Shown here: positions 44,936 to 58,276 of the stretch, piece by piece | How positions within the stretch are numbered: position 1 is the first letter of the stretch | Layout of the letters: every line of letters starts with the position of its first letter | Translations under genes and position numbers: made by a program | The notes under the pieces: generated by a model | Database searches by the model: none | What the model was told of the DNA's origin: nothing | What the model saw: the letters and a program-made list of their open reading frames with translations, nothing else | Source: Plasmopara viticola | Lineage: Eukaryota > Oomycota > Peronosporomycetes > Peronosporales > Peronosporaceae | Length of the DNA: 64,000 nucleotides | Reading direction: 5' to 3' | NCBI GenBank assembly: GCA_001695595.3 | Contig: MBPM02000137.1 | Coordinates: 1 to 64,000 of the forward strand

Positions 44936-47900
44936 TCATTGTTGTTGCTCCCTCGGCTTGCTTGCTGTGATGCTCATGCCGGTACGGAGATACTCGAATC
45001 GCTTCCTGCCGAGTGCCTTCTTGAAGATGTCAGCCACTTGAAACCGCGTTTCCTTGTAGGCCATCTTGACCTCACCTGATGTGACTCTTTCCCAGATAAA
45101 GTGATAAAGAAGATCCACGCGTTTCGTGCGTGCGTGGTATAGATTGTTCGTGGCGAGTGCAATTGCTCCTTGATTGTCTTCATAAACGACAGTGGGAAAA
45201 TCCTGTGCGTATCTAAGGTCTGGCATCATCATATGTGCTCACAGCACTTCTTGAGTGCATAAACTCAGTGCCATATTCCCGGCTTCGGAAGTACTCAACG
45301 CTACAAATGGACACCAAACGCCGAGCGCCGATCGTCTAATTACTTCCCCAATCGGGGTCACTATACGCAGTGAGCTGTTGTTAAATGGGTTGACAACTGT
45401 AGTGTATTCCGAGGTTACTTGTCGTGAGGAGGTAGCGCAGTACTCTGATTAGTGCCTTCCAGTGTTGTGGGCCTGAATTGGAAGCGAAAAGTCCCAATTG
45501 ACTTAATAAAAACGATTCGTCAGGTCTTGTGGTTGTTACAACGAACATTAGCCGTCCAAGTAGCTGGCGGTATGGGATTTAACTCATGGCTTCTATCTCT
45601 GCATACGTCTTTGGACTGTCATCGCCCGACAACTTGGTACTTGTGTCACATGGGTCGGCCGTAGGCCGAGCGTGTACTTGGTGGAACATTTCGGCGGTCT
45701 CATGGATGTAGTTTCGTGGTGTGATATACATTTCTCGCTTCTTACTGTTGTAGTTGATATCCATGCCGAGTGGTGGTTTGACTGGACCGAAATCCTTTTT
45801 TGAAAGCGCGATCTATTGCATTCTTGATTTGTTGGATCATGCTTTGTGAGTTCGCAGCCACTATCATATCATCCACATAAAGACACACATAAGCCCAGTT
45901 GTCACCGTAATTCTTCTTGTAGACGCACCTATCACCACCACATGCGACGAAATTCATCCCCAACAATGCATTGTGAATGCGCTTACAGCGTGCTTTAGTC
46001 CGTACAATGCACGGCTAAGCTTGAGAACGTTTCCTCGCTCAATGTTCATTCCCTTCGGCGGCTCAAGATTCACCTCTTCATCAAGGCCTGCGTTGAGATA
46101 AGCGGTGTCGACATCGACTATATCTATATTATATCCGGCCGGACAACACACTGATAATAGTATCCTAATGGAATACATGTTGGCTACTGCTGCATATGAC
46201 TCGAGGAAGTCCACACCGAATATATGTAGAAACCCTAGTGCCACTAATCGCGCTTTGTATCGTCCATCAGTCTTTTTTGCCCAGACCCACTTGCAGCCAA
46301 CAGTCTTCATTCCTGGTCGGCGTTTGACGGGTGTCCATGTCTTGTTTCGCTCGTGTGTCTCGAATTCTTTCTCAATGGCTTTGATCCAGTGTTGGCTCTC
46401 TGGACCGTTCACTGCTTCTTCGTACGATTGTGGAAGATCTCGTGCTGCCATGACAACCTCTGCCATCAAAGCCGTATCACTTCCCAATCGTGAACGTTTG
46501 GTGGGTCTTTTGCTGTCTTTACTCCCACTGTTGTCGTTGTTCTCATCGTACACAACGATGTCACCTCCGTTATTGTCCTTTACACCACTTTCGATCATGA
46601 GTTGGTTTGGCTGTTCAATCCTTGGTGCACCTCTAATTTTCTCTCGTTGCACAGGTCCATCTCTCCCACTGACCACGTCAGCAAGGACGCGTCGTTGGAA
46701 CTCAGGGTGGCGCTTACGTGTGACATGAGGTCGGAAAACCATCGCTTTGGAGTCGATTTGGTTGTTATAGAAGAGCTCTCGATGGCGAGGTCCTTGTTGG
46801 ATCTGTTGCGAGTTCTCTGGTGTCGAGGGAAATTTGTGATATACATATATCCAACACGTGGTTCGCTAACAACTATGTCATGGCTATCATTCGGTGTGCT
46901 CCTCTCAACATCGTCGTCGGCCGGTTTTTCTTCCATCACCACATCACCATTGACATCCTGTAGATCATTAGGTACCCAGCTCACCACGTCATCGTCTTTA
47001 GACTTGATCACCAGTGTTGTCGTCACTGCTCTGTCTGTGTTGTCTTCATATATGCCGCCTACCTCTTGTTCATCGAATGCGAGTGTTCGACTCACTTTGA
47101 CAGTGTTCGTCTTATGATCGAGTACCTTGTGTTCCTTCGTGTTGGATGCATAGCCTAGTAGCATACAGCGATAGCTCTTCGCATCAAACATCGTGCGCTT
47201 GGTATCATCGATATGTGCATAACCTAACGACCCGATTTGGCTCAGATGCTGAAGCTGTGGTTTCATTTTGAAGCACAACTCGAACAGAGTCATGGTCTTA
47301 CTGTTGCTGTTTGTGCTCCGATTAATTATGCACAATGCCGTGTTCACGGCTTCGGCCCACCACTTCGTAGCTACACTTTTGTAGTGCATCATACTTCTAG
47401 CTTGCTCATCAACTGTCCGATTTATGCGCTCCGCGACGCCATTCTTCTACGGGCTGTATGGTACAGTCTTCTGTTGCAAAATCCCATTCTATTTACAGCA
47501 CGCTGTCAGTCTCTTGTTCTTGTATTCGCCACCGTTATCAGTACGCAGGACTTTGATCGTCGTTCCACACTGTTGCCCCATCTCATTCTTGTACTCGATG
47601 AACTTTAATGGTACTTCACTCACCGCTTTCAAAAAATACACAGATACAAGGCCAGAATAATCGTCCACGAAGGCAACCACATAGCGTGACCCACCAGTGG
47701 TTTTTGTTTTCATTGGTCCCATGACGTCTGAGTGGACAAGTTGCAGCGGTCGCGTTGTCTTCTTCTTCGACTCTTTGGAAAAGCTAGCCACAGTCATCTT
47801 GCCTTGAAGGCATTCACCACACTGTTTTCCGTATACGGCCGTCATCACGTTTGCTAGCCCTTTAGTGTTTGCATCTTCTCGTAGTTGTTGTAGCTTGTGT

Positions 47901-48703
47901 GGCCAGTTTTTGCGTGCCACAACTCCCACTCGTCATTTTTGTTCTCATGCGCTACAGACATTGCGTTCTCGTGCTCCATCCTCATAGTGTACGCGTTTCC
48001 ATTGCGTTTTGCCGAGATCATAAGCTCATCATCTTTGTAAATCCTACAGTTAGTCTCACCGAAGCATACGTCTTGCCCGTGTTGGACAATCTTAGCAATG
48101 GACAGCAGCCGTCTGTCCAACTTTGGAATGTGGATCACATCTCGCATAGTCACCATTGTTCCATTCCCACAGCGAAACCAAACACTTCCTTGGTCTATGG
48201 CGTTCATGCTAGCACCATCCGCAACACTTACTTGGATAAGATATTTCATGGTACCCATAGAAAGATTCTTTGGAAGGTGTCATATGAGACGAGGCTCCGC
48301 TATCCATTAACCATCCTTCTTTTATTTCCGTGTGCACCGTAAATGCCATCTCTTTTCCGTTGTCCTCATTGCCTATGGGACATTCAAACTGCTTGTATCT
48401 CACTTTGTGACAGCGGTGGCATTTACCACGGGATAGTTTCTTCTTCCTTGCATTGTTCCCACAATTGCATTGTTGGCGTGTGCAGCGTCCGCGACCATGA
48501 AAATGACCGACTCGAAAAGCACCCTCAGCGACGTCTTCATTTTGCTTCCTCTCGTATTCTTTCAGAAGCTTCTCCTTGACATCCACCATCGTCAAACCAA
48601 CAGAGTTTCCAATGATAGCCACCAACATTTCATACGCAACCGGTAAGCTACCAAGCAGGATAGTCATCTGGCGAGCTTCATCCATCACATCACCAATCAC
48701 CAT
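44936..48703 (-). pseudogene. Copia gag-pol remnant (element 1)
   Basis: The 5' part (48703-48209) has a Gag end with zinc knuckle C-x2-C-x4-Y-x4-C, where Tyr replaces the essential His, and the protease motif MDSGASSHM. Integrase follows (47929-46595): zinc region ending CGECLQGKM, then SDVMGPM, FVDDYSGL, RTDNGGEY, and the downstream WWAEAVNTA stretch. RT (46742-45579) has WVWAKKTDGRYKARLVA, VDTAYLNA, LSRALYGLK and catalytic YVDDM. RNase H (45232-44936) has YEDNQGAI and VADIFKKAL. The parts lie in different frames with several stops, so no functional polyprotein can be made. Gag upstream of 48703 is only partly readable. Confidence 0.88.
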
Positions 48704-49107
48704 ATGCTTAGCACAAGCTCGTCGATACAGTCGAGGTGGCTAGCCATACTGTTGCCCTCTTCCATACGAATCGCGTGCAGTCGCCGCGTAAAATCGACTC
48801 GGTTTCGAAGGTTGCGTTTATCACAGTAGTCTCACAGAGAATCTCAAACCTCTTTTGCATGGCGTACATGGCGAATCAAGAACTAGTGTTCAACCTCAAT
48901 CCCTTGTGCGATGATGACGTAAGCTTTCATGTCCTTGGTCTTTTAATCGACCGTCGTCTCGTCTTCTGACTCCATTTCAAGAATATGTTCCAGGAGGCCC
49001 TTCCGCGCGAGCGTCATCTTCATATTAAATTTCCAATGGTAACAGTTGTAAGCAGGTCGTCGGGTTTCTCCATCATTCTCTCCTTCTACACACAGTCAGG
49101 AAATGTT

Positions 49108-49120
49108 TGGGCTCATAAAC
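49108..49120 (-). other. Probable primer-binding site of Copia element 1 (initiator tRNA-Met half-molecule type)
   Basis: Directly inside the 5' LTR the minus strand reads GTTTATGAGCCCA. It matches 11 of 13 positions of GGTTATGGGCCCA, the complement of the anticodon stem-loop of eukaryotic initiator tRNA-Met. This is the type of site used by Drosophila copia, which is primed by a half tRNA. The tRNA sequence is from general knowledge. Confidence 0.5.
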
Positions 49121-49328
49121 TGATAAGTAGACGGTAAATTGGAAAGTATATTAATCCCACTGTTATCTCCCATGCGGTATTCATAACGTTCGAGAAGCTT
49201 CATCTTTTTACTCTAGAACATTCATACTCCATCATGTCTCATCAGATGTCCTATCACTTGGTCGTCCTCAACCCATTATGAGTCGACGACCACCAAGTGA
49301 CGAACCAACGAAAGTGGGCCTACCAACA
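49121..49328 (-). repeat. 5' LTR of Copia element 1
   Basis: The repeat is 208 bp, begins TGATAAGTAGACGG and ends ACCAACA on the plus strand. It aligns end to end with the repeat at 44723-44928 with scattered substitutions. It should hold the element's promoter, now old. Confidence 0.92.
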
Positions 49329-49333
49329 CCCAG

Positions 49334-51999
49334 GTGTCATTATAGCAAAACTATAAACATTTATGATTTTTGCTATGAGGCGGAGCGCTACTGGCGTAGA
49401 CACTGTCCCTAGTCAATTAATGTGTTGGACATCGAAATGCTGTAATGGACGTAAGCCTATGTTGTATATAACAAAAATCCGAAATGTGCCCTTCATCTCT
49501 TGAGCTATGCTTAAAGAAAGGAGCACTTACTGCGTGCCGGCGATGGCATGGTGGTGCTAAATCAAGGCAGTATGAACCACTGTGCGTTGAATACTATTTG
49601 ACCATTGAGCGGCGCTCGCAAGATATGCATATAGTAATTGAGATAGAAAGCAGTAAAAGTGAGAGCCAATTTCTGCGTGTGGAGTGGCGCGAATGAATAG
49701 AGAGGTCCTAGCACTTGCTGCACGTCATAAGTGACAAAATTATTTGAAGCCGAAGCGGTATGGAGAGACCCCACCGCTGCGTGTAAATTAGCACATATAC
49801 TACCTTTTTAAAGTATAGCACTCGCCACATAGATTAAACGGCGTGGTTTGCTAGTAGCTAAGACATCACGAGCGAGGCCAATCCGATACACGTGGTGTTG
49901 CACGTAGGTCACTAAGCTACGCTCACCGTGGATAATTTTCATTGTGTCATAATTTTCCAGAGCTTAAGGTATTTGGCACGCTGCCCTTCTGATGCGCGTG
50001 AAGTGGCACATAAACCGCTGAGTGGCGCTTTTCGCTGGACGACAATAACTAGCCGCCGGTGAGTCAATGCGACTCGAATACAACACGTCGAGACCGTCAA
50101 TCAAATCAAGAGAAAGACGTTGACGTATGGCGCTCACCAAACAGTGCTGGTCGTCTTGTTCTAGGCGAGGAAGGAATGCTAAAAATGAAAATGGACTAAA
50201 TATATAAAAGGATATTACAGTACGTTCAATGATAAGTCTAGCCTAGAATTGATTGCGTCTCCGGATGTTCTGCCTAAGTTGGGCGTGATGTTCATGGCAG
50301 AGCTCAAAGTCGATAGCGTAGCCGAGGAAGTAGTCATAAAATCTGGAAGCAAGATCGACTGTTGGACAAAGCGGTCCCGATGACACAAAGAAGACAACTA
50401 GTGCACGTAGTGAATATTCGATAATAAAGAACAGAAGATCATCGACTCATATCATACTTTGTCAGAGGGATGCGATGCTGTGGTCTCATGATTTTCTTTC
50501 GGCGTTTTCGAATGCTAGAGGTGTACGCCATGAAATGACTTGATACCCAAAACGTTCACTTAAAGAATTGAAAAACTCATTGATGCACTCCTCCCTGCAA
50601 AGCACTAAACAGGCTGATTTTGGAGAGGTAAGACCCCAACCGACACCAACATTTCGCGTCAGGAAGCCAATTGCAATTGGCGCGTCGTACACGCTTACAA
50701 TAAACAATGCATGGCCATCATCTCAGCACAGACGTCGACTCTTGAAAAATATCTGTAGCAAAACGACGTGGTGGGAGGTACAATGTTCAATACAATCGAC
50801 TTACTTCGTATTCGCATGCGAGAGATTGGCATACAATCGAGTGTAGTCAGCAATTTTTTGGAAGCGGTATGTCATTTTTCAAGAGCTCTTAGAGGCGACA
50901 TTTCAAGTTGATCGTCTGGTGACGCACTATATAAGGAGCCACAAGGTGGCTGCACAAACATACTTGATGACTTTCTTTCCACAGTCAGATAGAAGGACGT
51001 AAAAAGTCACGTTGCTTACATACGAAAGACATAGGCGTCAACAAACTTCAAACAATGCATCTTTGTTATTTTAAGAATGACTAATCGACAAATCGGGCTT
51101 TGGGTGGAAGAAAACTGAATGCGTTGGCTCCATTTCCTTAAACATTATTATCAAAGTACTGTGTAGCCCGTCAGTGTGTCGGCCCGCCAAGGCACATACT
51201 AGGCAAGGCTGGCGTTGAAAGCTTTGCTGACTGATTAAGCAAAACGGTTCACTTTTAATCGGTTCCGGACACGGGTGACAGCTTCACGAAATTCATATTC
51301 AATTGAGATGCACCGAGCTCACCACTTTACGGGCTTTTTTGGACGAGGTTTTCGAGCTTTAGACACCCATGTCCAGATCCGATACTACGAAGACCAATGG
51401 TCCGACTAGGCAAAAAAAGTTTGTGCTCGAAGATGCGCTTAGCAGTGTGCGCTACACCAAGGCGTTGGAACAGCATGATTCTTTTTGCTGAGCTTTTTCT
51501 GAATATTTCTGTCCAAGCCTTAGAATATTACACGTTGCTTTACGTTAGTGTGATAGGTAACTATCGCTCCATTTCACAAAACCACGATGTGGCTTTAGGC
51601 TTGCAAGGAGAAATACTTCGAGCGGCTTACTGAAGTAGCCTTCTGACAACGCGTTAGCGAGTCAAAGAGTTTGTGTACAAGAAAGTTACTGTCTCAAGAC
51701 AACTTCGTCGCAAAATGGCCAAAAGTCAGAATATACAGAGGACAACCGAAAATAAGTCAAAATTTATGTCCAATGCTCGAAATTAGTGATGCCGAAAAAA
51801 CACTTTTTTACCTTCGAAACCAGTAGCTGCTACTCTAAGACTACGCCGCACCCGCGTGTTATTGAAGCCTTAAAGGTTACCGCCAAACTAAGATGCTTGA
51901 GATTTTACGTAAAATGCAAAAACACCCAGTTTTAACCGTGGGCATTCTTGTAATTTGAAATGCTAATAGAAGTACAATTGTATTTCAGTCCAAACAAAG
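49334..51999. other. Gene-poor spacer
   Basis: No recognisable gene. Frames of up to 92 codons (49484-49696 plus, 50486-50707 minus, 50568-50846 plus) overlap in both directions and match nothing I know. Confidence 0.5.
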
Positions 52000-54750
52000 A
52001 TTAGCCATGATCACAGACGATTTGGTGCCCGTCGCGCTCACATTCTTACCAGTAAGGTCTAAGACTCCAGCACTCACCCATGAGCTAGTGATACTAAGCA
52101 ACCTGGACATAAAAATTAATCGCAATTTATCTTCCAATCTACTTTGAAGATCGACGGCAATCTCGCTCCTTTATTTGCAAGCAAGGAAGCACGATTCAAC
52201 CAATATTTTAATGTACTGGCGGCCTCTATTACTGGGGAAATAACGTGAAAATTACTATAATATGGATGGCGCAAATTTAGGCCCGCCTAGCACAAAATTA
52301 TTTGGCAAGCATCGACAACGAACATAGAGCTTGAAATTGCTTAAAGCTGAAGTAAGGCAAAAAAAAGATCTTCCTCTTCGAGCCACTGTTTCGTTCTACA
52401 GAGTTTCGAGTAGTGGTGTCCGTGGACCTGCTGGTATGTACCCAGTCTTTATCAGCTTCAGTGCTGAAGGGAAAGCCAACTTTCACTACAATAGCGGTGG
52501 GAGAAAAACGCAAATTATCTGTGTTTATTAAAAGAAGGCTATCAAAGTGTATAATAGTCCCGCTCAAGAATTGTGAAGCCTCACCAATTTTAAAATGAGA
52601 AATTGCAGGTCATCAGTTGGGGATAGATGCTTTAGCGGTGAAACACTTAATTCTCGTCTTGAGTATATAGTTGATTTAAATTATGGGTTATTAGCCAGTG
52701 AGATTTGCAGGCTCTCGAAGGGTAATCTACCCAAGCAAAAGCAGACTACTGATAGTACACAGAGATTTGTAAGTTTAGAGAAACCATATCGAAACTTGGC
52801 ACAATCCAAAAGCTTTTGTGCGCCTGCGAGTAATTGCGGTCGACTATGATAGTAGTACAAATCTGAGATATACAGACTCCCTATACATTCTGCGCCTTGG
52901 ATCAAAAGTCGTGGAGTGTCCCAAACGTCCAGACAGAAGACACAGTCATATGTGGTGCTCAAAGACTTACCATCGGAAACCACCGGAAGTGGACTTAGGC
53001 ACGATTTTGATCTTATTCCAGGCCCAAAAACTAAGACCGTGAGAGTTGTGTGAGCTCATTGATGCCTCTTTAACACAATACAAAAGACAGGATGGCGTGG
53101 GAATCGGATCTTTGTTCTTGATCTCAACATCTGTGCCCAAAAGCTGATCAGATAATTGCGACTGGCTCGTGCTTATAATTGAATGGATAGTACAAAGGAC
53201 CTGCACAACGAGGAAACATGTGTTGCTCAAAAGCATGCCCGGGTGTACGTAGTACAGTGCACTTGAACTTGATACAAGAATACTATTAAAGCTGAGCTAT
53301 GAAGTCAGATATATATATCACGGCGACAATTACGCTCAGTGGCATGATGTAGGAGAAAATTGTGTTTCCACACGAGCAGCTGAACAGCTAGGTCCATGTG
53401 ATCGCTCGGTCATATATCACAGGGTCTGCCTAGTCATATTTTGACATAGTATGCTTGTCAATAGCACTCAGAAGAGATTCGATTGATACTAGACGCCCAT
53501 TTGGGCCTTTGAGACTAGATTTAAAATTATGAGCACCAATAAGCTTTATACCAACATAGACAAAGACGTCTTTGCGGCGAAGGAGATTACATTATCCCTA
53601 TACTAATTCGTAATCAGCCATGTAGATCGAGCAGACCCGAAAAATTGTAAGCTATCTCGGCTTGATGTGGACCACATTCCCAAATAATGCAAGGAAATCG
53701 TTGGGCTTATCAGACATTTCGCATACATTCAATGTTGGCCATAAGAATCAAGGGAAGACCAGTTGTAAAAGGCCATTTAGTGATGCTGGAAGAGAATGTG
53801 TTTGATAGTATCAAAAAAAGCCGTCGTTGAGCTCCAGCCCTGATTTTGTCGCATGAGAACAAAGCCGTTGGCTCAGTTTGTGCCGCTTCCAGCTTTGACT
53901 ATAGCTGCGCCGCATAACAATTAAATATGGACTAGCATAAGTGTGTCACCTAGCTTTAATACAGATATACGAAGGCTCTTGTGTATAGCTCCCCCATCTA
54001 TGACAAAGATTTACTCGCCATGCACTACGCAGTGATTAGTTTCCGATTGCATACTCTAGGCTCTAAGCCCTGTGGGCTCTATGAAGACCATGCATCTCTG
54101 AAGAGGGCAATAGTTACACCCCATTTGCGAGATGGTTGCGGCATATAAGTGTCAAATATTAGCCTTATAAGGTGCTTGTCGATCTGCTTGTGCGCGAGCC
54201 GGACTGCGAGCTCGCTAATATACTGGTGAACGAATTTGTTATATGAATGGATGTCAGTCTAAACTCTTAGTGAGAGTTTCAAACATGGGGCTTACTCTTC
54301 GGCAGCGATCGCAATTGCACCACTACGAGTGAGTAGACAGGCTACTTAACTATAGAGTGGATCCGGCAGATCCTAGCGAAGTTCTTGGTCCTAATCAGAA
54401 AGTTCTGAAGGTCGGTATACTTTTGAAGTTGTACGATTTTCAAAGTAGCTATAATCGAGATAAGCGTTTATCTCGATTTGTACAGTATATCGGCGGTCAC
54501 ATGTACACGTCATTGGCCAACTATGTGAAATTTGCCAAAGGGTAATGTTTGCTTCTCACGCGTTGACTGGTCTACAAAGCCTGTCGATACCGGTAGAGCG
54601 CTACCTATAATGCTTCTTCAGATTTATTATCGAACACAAAGGATACGTTTACACTTTAAAGAATGGTCTCATTTCCAATAAAACACCACTGCAATATTAT
54701 TGGCACTTATTGCAGCCAAGAACTAAGTAGCTCTGAGCTCTTTGATAGCT
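52000..54750 (+). mobile_element. Ty3/Gypsy retrotransposon copy 3, degenerate, plus strand
   Basis: The recognisable order is gag, then RT, RNase H and integrase. Gag is at about 52010-52320 (AMITDDLVPVALTF; MDGANLGPPSTKLFGKHRQ). The RT start is near 52970-53030 (SETTGSGL, then HDFDLIPGPKT) and a mid-RT piece near 53530-53660 (STNKLYTNIDKDVFAAKEI; DRADPKKL). RNase H is at about 53960-54250 (YDKDLLAMHYAVISFRLHTL; YEDHASLKRA). The integrase zinc region is at about 54357-54560 (LYDFQSSYNRDKRLSRF; CEICQRV after a frameshift). It is full of stops and shifts. Its Gag and RNase H resemble the short fragments elsewhere in the window more than copies 1 and 2, so it is probably another lineage. The ends are approximate and I found no LTRs. 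Confidence 0.65.
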
Positions 54751-54843
54751 CTACTATCTCTGAAATTGCTGCGTACCCACCGTGACACAACGGTAGCTAA
54801 ACGGTTACGAACCTGTTTGTATAGGGTCTTTTCGTCAGCACCC

Positions 54844-54884
54844 AGGGATCAATTTCCCATCGCACAGCTATGCGATCCCTGGTG
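54844..54884. repeat. Nested inverted repeat
   Basis: CCAGGGATC at 54844-54852 pairs with GATCCCTGG at 54876-54884. Inside, ATCGCA (54861-54866) can pair with TGCGAT (54873-54878), which overlaps the outer arm, so two alternative hairpins are possible. No gene context suggests a role. Confidence 0.6.
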
Positions 54885-57800
54885 ACGCATTACTTACGTG
54901 TTCTTCCAATGACCTACGTGACCCAATCACAAATATATGTCACCAGCAATTAAGAGCACTATTTTACCCACCAAGAAGCTTTATTGCTGCTATATCTTGT
55001 AGAACTTCGCTATCATTAGCGGCTATTCACAACCTGCTTATGATTTTGAAGTGCTCTCTTCTTTTGCTTTAGCATCTCCAGCATCCCACGCTATTAAATC
55101 TCTCCGGCCACCCGCTTGTAAAGGATTCGAAGACGTCGTCACGTCTGCCTTCCAGGAGAATCAAACATCTCCCATTTTTCCTTTCGTCTATACTTACCCA
55201 AGCTTCAGTTTGGGAAAGTCGTATGCACAGTCAGAATGATGAGATAACTCAACAAAGCCTTGCTCTATGAATGGTGGCTGGACATATAGCCTCACCCCGC
55301 AAATTAATATAAGATAATGGGTATAGTCATACTTGTCCATGTCAAAAACAAGGAATGATTCTGTGCTTTCGGAATTTTATAATATAACAGCCAATAACAA
55401 GAGAATCTACGACCCTTTTAAAGGATGTCAAAGCCAAAATGGACTTGTTTTTGCTGTTTTATTGTAAGGCACCAGTCAGCTTCTTTTGGTTGACGACAAT
55501 CTCTGGGCGGTACAAAAATTTGCGATCTACTCAGACTCCAAATGGGCTTTACACTAGTGTGTAAATCAGCGGTCCACCGCTACTGGCTCCTTCTTTGGAG
55601 ACACTAAGCTCTCAAAAGCTAATCTATACGGTGTATATCAATCGCGCACCCATCGTGAAGACACTGTTTACTTCCAGCGGAACGACTTTTCTTTGATTGA
55701 GATAAGCAATTTTCTAGCATTTAGCGTCAACTTCTGCCGGCGATTTGTCAAAAGCCTTTGGCGAGAAAAACCATTATTCTGTCTTTTTTTCAAGCAGGTA
55801 CGGATCATGTCATTTAATGTGTCGCAGTCAAAGCAGTAAATGCCGCGTTGCTTGGCAACGCTTAAGTTCAGGCTCAAGTCAGCCTACACTTATTAAAAGG
55901 AACCTGCCTATAAGGCATTCTGGAGAAGCAAGTCTTTCTTTGGCTGCTTGTCTCTTAAAGAGTTGGTTAAGCCCAAGCTGGGCCTTCTCTTATAAGACAG
56001 TCACGTTGGCTTGCTCGAGGAGTAGCGTCTCGAGTGGGGCCTGTCAGCTCCCTCAGCTGATATGCATAATGCTTAGAGCTCATGCCATCCTTGCTTGCAA
56101 ACAGGAAATGTGGTTACTAGTAGCATTAAAAGCACGCCGAAAAGAACGCTGCTCTCATCTATTTCTTTCTATGTTACCACGGTGAGGCTATTTTAAGAGT
56201 GTCCACCCAGCTTTTGGCCCAGCCTTTTTGATTTGAAAAAGTAAACGCCACGTGCATCTGATCATTTGTAATAAAGACAGCTTTAGTAGCCAATTCTATC
56301 TCCTTCGTTTGAAAAATGATTCTTTATCTTTGTGCGACGGCGAAAACTTTAAGTTCCACCGGCGTGCACTCCATATTAAGCTCTAAGCTAGAGTCGTTTA
56401 AGCTTGTGCTGCTTGAGCTCTTAAGCATATGTTTTTCCGTGAGGCTCAAATGACACGACAGCTTCTAGCAGGAAGAGCTTCGAATTCTGCCGCCTTCTAG
56501 GCCTAATGAAAGGGTTCCAACATTGTCGCCTCGAAAATGTGCAAAAAGACTTTTGTTGGTGCTGTCTCACCAACATTGTAAGGCTCGTAAGAAGTGCATT
56601 GTACATATACCTTGAAAAAATGGCGTTGCAATTTGTTTTTTTAAGCATGAAGGTACTAGTACCCCTGTATTGCTATTGCACGATTTCGAGTAGAACGTTG
56701 CGTGCTGCTTTAAGGATAGCAATATCTTGAGCAAAACGTCCATCTGCAGAGGAAACAACCGAAACGACATGATATGCCATGTTCACTTCTTTCCCTCTTA
56801 CTTTGCGTCTGATCTTGCTCACCAAAAAATAAACATGGTTCTCACCAATTAATCTAATGAGGTTTCAGCTACAACCACTCGCGCCTTCTCCTACCGTTGT
56901 TGCCGCATACATTCGTGCTTCGTCCTTAGCAGTCATATCTACAAGTACTCGCAAACGTTACTCCTAATTATTTTATTGCAGCCTCAATTACCTCTGACAG
57001 TCAAAAATGTAGGTATATAAATGAAAGGCTTATCATTAAATAGATGTGATATGAAATACGGCGAACAAAAAACGACATGAACTTATTTTATTCAGATTGT
57101 CACAGTAAAGATATTAATATTATGAGACTGAACATTAGCCAGGAAACACACTAAATAGATTGTATTTTTTGCAAATTGAAACGACAAACACTGGCCACGC
57201 ATGATTTTTTTCAAATTTATCAGCCTTTACGTTGGTAACATTTGCGCTTGCAGCGAATGCAAGCCATTCTACCAATGTGATTGCTTTTATTAAGCTTTCG
57301 TCACGTACTCGTGTCATTTAAAAAACAACAAGTAGCGCCTGGAAAGAAATCCCACAGACTCCGCTTGGGCAAAGAGCTTCGCGAGAATGTACGAACACAA
57401 TCAGCGGCCAATGCTTGCATACTTCATCATTCTTGATCGCGTGGGATGAGCGCTCTCGCTGACGCGCGCGCATTCTCACTAAATATGGTGTATTTCGCTG
57501 CTCCAGGCCCTTTCTTAAATTTCTGATAGCTAGTGGCTTCAAATCGATTCGACAATCAGTGTTGCTGGTACATCGACCGCAAAACGATATACGGCAGAAG
57601 ATGGATTGCTGCAATGTTTACAAAGTATTGCAGTATGCGTGAAGCTGTTTGTACGCGTTAGCATAGAAGTACGACAATACATTTTACGTCCGTCCTGAAT
57701 GTTATCGTCCGTATATCAAAGACTCACTGAGCAAAAGATCGAGCCTGCAGTCCAAGCAAGAATACAGCGAATTGTCGAGCGATTGGTCCATTACAGCAAT

Positions 57801-58276
57801 CTAGCACGCGAAAAAACGCGCGGTCCAGCAAAGCTAAAAGCATGATGTATAAGTTAAAGAGGTGCAAGGCGAAGCGTAGTTAGGCAAGGCGAGATGTGAC
57901 TGGCACCTTGCTCGACTGCTTGCTTGACGCTTGACTGGTCGCTACTCTTAACAACAAATGCACATCACAAAAAAATGATATGTTCGAGGTGTTGGCAAGT
58001 AATTTGATATAAATTTGCTTTGCACATCATTTGGGCAGAACAAAGCCCATGCTATAGCAATTTCGCATTTGTAGATATCCCCTTTTTGTGTTGCCAGCCC
58101 TTAGCATGAGTAAAAGTACTTCAAGATTGACAAGAAGACAGATAATTACTAAGCTAGCGGCAAATTTAGGGCTCCGCACAACACAATGCTTGGTGTGGCA
58201 AGTAGATTGATATGTACGCGTTCGTTTCGAAAAGAAGTGAGTACTAGCGCAGTACACGTAAAAAGTAACAAAATCT

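Larger units (their letters stand above)
44723..49328 (-). mobile_element. Complete but inactive Ty1/Copia LTR retrotransposon, 4.6 kb
   Basis: The boundaries are firm: related LTRs at 44723-44928 and 49121-49328, both TG...CA, flanked by the 5-bp target-site duplication CCCAG (44718-44722 and 49329-49333). A polypurine tract GAGTGGGAG (minus strand, 44937-44929) sits next to the left (3') LTR. A probable primer-binding site sits next to the right (5') LTR. The internal order gag, protease, integrase, RT, RNase H is the Copia order. The LTRs differ at roughly 25-30 of about 207 positions by eye, so the insertion is old. Confidence 0.93.

Noticed and set aside
54357..54545. Independent 62-codon gene
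   Set aside because: It matches the zinc-binding part of a Gypsy integrase and continues into CEICQRV after a frameshift, so it belongs to copy 3.
54778..54900. Second tRNA-like/SINE head
   Set aside because: GGGATCAATTTCCC loosely resembles a B box, but no A box at the right distance and no flanking duplication were found.
55745..56185. 146-codon frame as a real gene
   Set aside because: It has no domain, no signal, and overlapping frames on the opposite strand. Composition looks like non-coding spacer.
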